DNA of 64,000 nucleotides from Flavobacteriales bacterium UBA5081. GTDB lineage: Bacteria; Bacteroidota; Bacteroidia; Flavobacteriales_E; Vicingaceae. Within the stretch, counting starts at the first letter, position 1; the number at the start of each line of letters is the position of its first letter. Shown here piece after piece: positions 62,701 to 64,000 of the stretch. The position numbers were made by a program, and so were the translations under genes. Under the pieces are notes generated by a model. It had not been told where the DNA came from, did not search any database, and saw only the letters and a program-made list of their open reading frames with translations. The stretch spans positions 62,001 through 126,000 of the forward strand of contig DIAJ01000003.1 in assembly GCA_002415785.1 (NCBI GenBank), read 5' to 3'.

Positions 62701-63113
62701 TCCATTTCATTAGCAGTTACTCTAATCTCTTTATTTTCAGCAAACCTCCTTGCTGTTTCTTTAACTACTGCAAATGCTTCCGGCAAAATTTCTTTTAAAA
62801 CAGCTTCAATTTTTTCATCAACGCCTTCTTCAATCTCATCAATTTGCTTGTAGATGTTTTCCTTTACATCCATATTTTCTTCGGCTTCAGCCTTTGCTTT
62901 TAGCTTTTCTACCTCCTCTGCCTCGCTCTTAATATGGTCTTGAATTTTTTGCTTAAAAGCAGTAGTTTTTGCTCTTAACTCATCATTAGAAAGCTTTGCC
63001 AAAGTCGGGTAAATCGCTTTGATTTGCTCTACAATAGGCATTACTTCTTTGATATCTCGATCGGCTTTACTGCCTAATATTTTCTTAATTGTTTTTGATA
63101 GTGCACCAAGCAT
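59775..63113 (-). CDS. secA: SecA, preprotein translocase ATPase
   Basis: A 1112-residue motor that drives proteins through SecYEG. MATGEGKTLVATLPVYLNAL is the Walker A region, DEVDSVLIDDARTPLIISG the second, and GRGTDIKL and GRAGRQGDPGSSQFY the helicase-type motifs. The C terminus is a Q-rich linker and the zinc-binding CPCGSGKKFKHCHG that contacts SecB and ribosomes. The protein is ~200 residues longer than E. coli SecA, with an insertion after the DEVDS region (about 320-470) usual in Bacteroidota. Confidence 0.97.
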   Translation of the reverse strand: MLGALSKTIKKILGSKADRDIKEVMPIVEQIKAIYPTLAKLSNDELRAKTTAFKQKIQDHIKSEAEEVEKLKAKAEAEENMDVKENIYKQIDEIEEGVDEKIEAVLKEILPEAFAVVKETARRFAENKEIRVTANEMDKNIAANRSSVIVEGDQAIWLNKWNAAGAEVEWDMVHYDVQLIGGITLHQGKIAEMATGEGKTLVATLPVYLNALAGRGVHLVTVNNYLAKRDAEWMGPLFEFHGLTIDCIDNHQPNSPERRKAYQADITYGTNNEFGFDYLRDNMSRTPEELVQRKHHYAIIDEVDSVLIDDARTPLIISGPTPKGDKHEFAELKPLVDKLVSAQKRLVTTLIADAKKKLTTESSDSKEQKKLTEEGGMALLRSYRGLPRNKALIKFLSEPGIKAQLQKTENFYMQDQGKEMHKVDEELFFVIDEKNNSIELTEKGIELISGSNTEDDFFILPDINMELNRIEKSEKDEQEKLIEKDKIIQDYSVKAERIHTVNQLLKAYTLFEKDTEYVVMDNKVKIVDEQTGRIMEGRRYSDGLHQAIESKENVKVEAATQTYATVTLQNYFRMYHKLAGMTGTAETEAGEFWDIYKLDVVVIPTNRPIARDDREDLVYKTTREKYNAVIEEVVNLVKQGRPVLVGTTSVEISELLSRMLKMKNIKHNVLNAKMHQKEADIVAEAGKAGTVTIATNMAGRGTDIKLTKEVKEAGGLAIIGTERHESRRVDRQLRGRAGRQGDPGSSQFYVSLEDNLMRLFGSDRIARLMDRMGLEEGEVIQHSMITKSIERAQKKVEENNFGIRKRLLEYDDVMNSQREVIYKRRKNALFGERLNVDIANMTFDTVSGIVQESLEFKDFENFKLELIRHLSMESPLDEQAFFSINPDELTEKVYQAALTNYKQKSQMVAQTAYPVIKQVFEDETSNFENIVVPFSDGKKNIQVVTPLQKAYDTEGKELIRSFEKNVILAMIDDAWKEHLREMDDLKQSVQGAVYEQKDPLLIYKFEAFELFKQMIDRTNREAISFLMKGNLPQRKEQAQVKEAPQQIASQPQLETGRTEVAASNQQSSGGGQAQQQQRQKPKVEPVRVEKKVGRNEPCPCGSGKKFKHCHGQ

Positions 63114-63150
63114 AAAATTTCCTTTTTAGGTGTCAAAAAATTTGGGTGTC

Positions 63151-63178
63151 CAAAGTTACTGATTTTATTATCGCTCAA
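63151..63178 (-). promoter_or_regulatory. Promoter of secA
   Basis: On the lower strand TTG, a 17-bp spacer, then TAACTTTG: a full -33/-7 match. It lies 38 bp before the secA start. Confidence 0.65.
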
Positions 63179-63194
63179 CGTTTTTGAATTGAGC

Positions 63195-63229
63195 ATAAAA
63201 AAAGGGCTAATTTAAAGAATCAGCCCTTT
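63195..63229 (-). terminator. Terminator after the DUF2795 gene
   Basis: AAAGGGCT pairs with AGCCCTTT, followed by eight T residues on the lower strand. It separates the small gene from secA. Confidence 0.85.
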
Positions 63230-63251
63230 GTAAATATTTTATTAAATCAAT

Positions 63252-63473
63252 TTAATATTCATCCTCGTTGAAAAAGAAGTCTTCTTTGGTGGGATAATCC
63301 GGCCAAATATCTTCAATGGTTTCATAGCTTTCGCCTTCATCTTCAATTTCCTGAAGATTTTCAACTACTTCCAAAGGTGCACCGGCACGAATGGCATAAT
63401 CAATCAACTCATCCTTGGTAGCAGGCCAAGGAGCATCTTCTAAGTAGGAAGCTAATTCTAAAGTCCAGTACAT
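63252..63473 (-). CDS. DUF2795 family small protein
   Basis: A 73-residue acidic protein. MYWTLELASYLEDAPWPATK and DYAIRAGAPLEVVENLQEIE match DUF2795, a small helical family found upstream of secA in many Bacteroidota. The tail is strongly acidic (FFFNEDEY). Function unknown. Confidence 0.85.
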   Translation of the reverse strand: MYWTLELASYLEDAPWPATKDELIDYAIRAGAPLEVVENLQEIEDEGESYETIEDIWPDYPTKEDFFFNEDEY

Positions 63474-63577
63474 TTTACTCTCTTTTTAGGTTATCGCAAA
63501 AGTAACTTTTTTGAGTTTAAAAACAAGTGCTTTGTGAAATATAATAATTTAGTCTCAAAAAATTAATTATCAAAGCA

Positions 63578-64000
63578 CTACCCCCTTCTAGGTGTCCATT
63601 TTATTTCTTCAATGTTAAAATCTTTACTCAATTTTCTGGATAAAGTAAACAAATAATCCGATAGTCGATTTAAGTATTGAATGATTAAATCATTAACTTC
63701 TTCGTTGGCCGCTAAATGAACGATGTTTCGCTCCGCTCTACGGCAAACGCAGCGTGCAATATGGCAATAAGAAACAAAGGAATGACCGCCCGGCAAGACA
63801 AAAGAGCGCATGGGCTCAAGCTCTTCATCCATTTCATCGATTCTATTTTCTAAAAAAGTAATGTCACTTTCAAAAATTTTCGGCAAATCCATTTTCGATT
63901 TTCCCGGCTCAGCAGCCAATTGCGAACCAATGGTAAACAATCGATCTTGAATTTCGAGTAAATCACTAATCAGTTCCTCTGCAATGTTTTGATCGCGAAG
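63578..64000 (-). CDS. PduO-type cob(I)alamin adenosyltransferase, C-terminal part
   Basis: The frame stays open to the right edge, so the N terminus lies outside. About 140 residues are visible. The family block PGGHSFVSYCHIARCVCRRAER (read in two parts) contains the substrate-binding arginines, and NRLSDYLFTLSRKL is the conserved C-terminal helix. The enzyme makes adenosylcobalamin from cobalamin and ATP. Cobalamin use fits the B12-dependent metH in this window. Confidence 0.92.
   Translation of the reverse strand, partial: LRDQNIAEELISDLLEIQDRLFTIGSQLAAEPGKSKMDLPKIFESDITFLENRIDEMDEELEPMRSFVLPGGHSFVSYCHIARCVCRRAERNIVHLAANEEVNDLIIQYLNRLSDYLFTLSRKLSKDFNIEEIKWTPRRG

Overview
The window is an AT-rich chromosomal segment of a Bacteroidota bacterium, most likely of the Flavobacteriales type. 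The evidence is T9SS type A sorting tails on three secreted proteins and a type B (gliding-associated) tail on a fourth, a SusC/RagA-style TonB receptor with a carboxypeptidase-regulatory N-domain, a lipoprotein with an acidic export signal after its lipid cysteine, TAnnTTTG -7 promoter elements, and Bacteroidota-style SecA, PurF and RpoN proteins. The genus cannot be fixed from the sequence alone. Nearly all the DNA is coding. There is no rRNA operon, IS element, prophage or CRISPR array.

Layout. 0-1.7 kb: end of a PBP2 gene and rodA (cell elongation). 1.8-7.0 kb: an accessory strip with a MntA/HepT-type toxin-antitoxin pair whose toxin gene is broken, a small membrane protein next to a HAEPLYID-family envelope protein, a DinB-family protein between direct repeats, and an unfamiliar SAP-like plus PD-(D/E)XK nuclease. 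7.1-13.5 kb: Fe-S carrier genes mrp-nfu; a T9SS beta-propeller protein bounded by a 123-bp direct repeat made from the 3' end of an alkyltransferase-like gene; trmB; an M1 aminopeptidase lipoprotein. 14-17 kb: small exported proteins and a BspA-like repeat protein. 17-25.8 kb: a TonB receptor and surface lipoprotein divergent from a regulatory/porin block (atypical response regulator, OprO/P-type porin, PhoB-like regulator, PhoR-like kinase), with TTAA-type 11-bp direct repeats upstream of several genes, consistent with a phosphate-starvation locus. 25.9-27.5 kb: an ECF sigma factor with a membrane protein that looks like an anti-sigma factor carrying a type B sorting domain outside. 27.5-31.3 kb: full-length metH under a SAM-I riboswitch.

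31.4-37.5 kb: asnS, a VapBC-type pair, rpoN, a PAP2-like membrane protein, yraN, an LD-carboxypeptidase and a CAT-anticodon tRNA. 37.9-50 kb: metabolic genes (gpmI, gamma carbonic anhydrase-like, nfu, nhaA, a long purF, dxs, thyA, folA) with a T9SS protein and small membrane proteins. 50-54.7 kb: an orphan antitoxin, a lipoprotein, then tig-clpP-clpX behind tRNA-Leu(UAG). 54.7-55 kb: broken copies of the tRNA-Leu 5' end joined to palindromic repeats. 55.4-64 kb: a flavin reductase-like protein, feoA-feoB-sprT-like, secA, a DUF2795 protein and the end of a PduO-type cobalamin adenosyltransferase.

Functional links. metH needs the adenosylmethionine/cobalamin economy also represented by the SAM riboswitch and the PduO-type enzyme. 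Mrp, two Nfu proteins and FeoAB concern iron and Fe-S supply. ClpP, ClpX and trigger factor form a proteostasis cluster. The strongest candidates for new biology are the 617-residue SAP/PD-(D/E)XK protein, the putative Pho locus with its atypical receiver, the sigma/anti-sigma pair with a T9SS-type tail, and the two cases (tRNA loci and atl) where gene ends have been duplicated next to small repeats.
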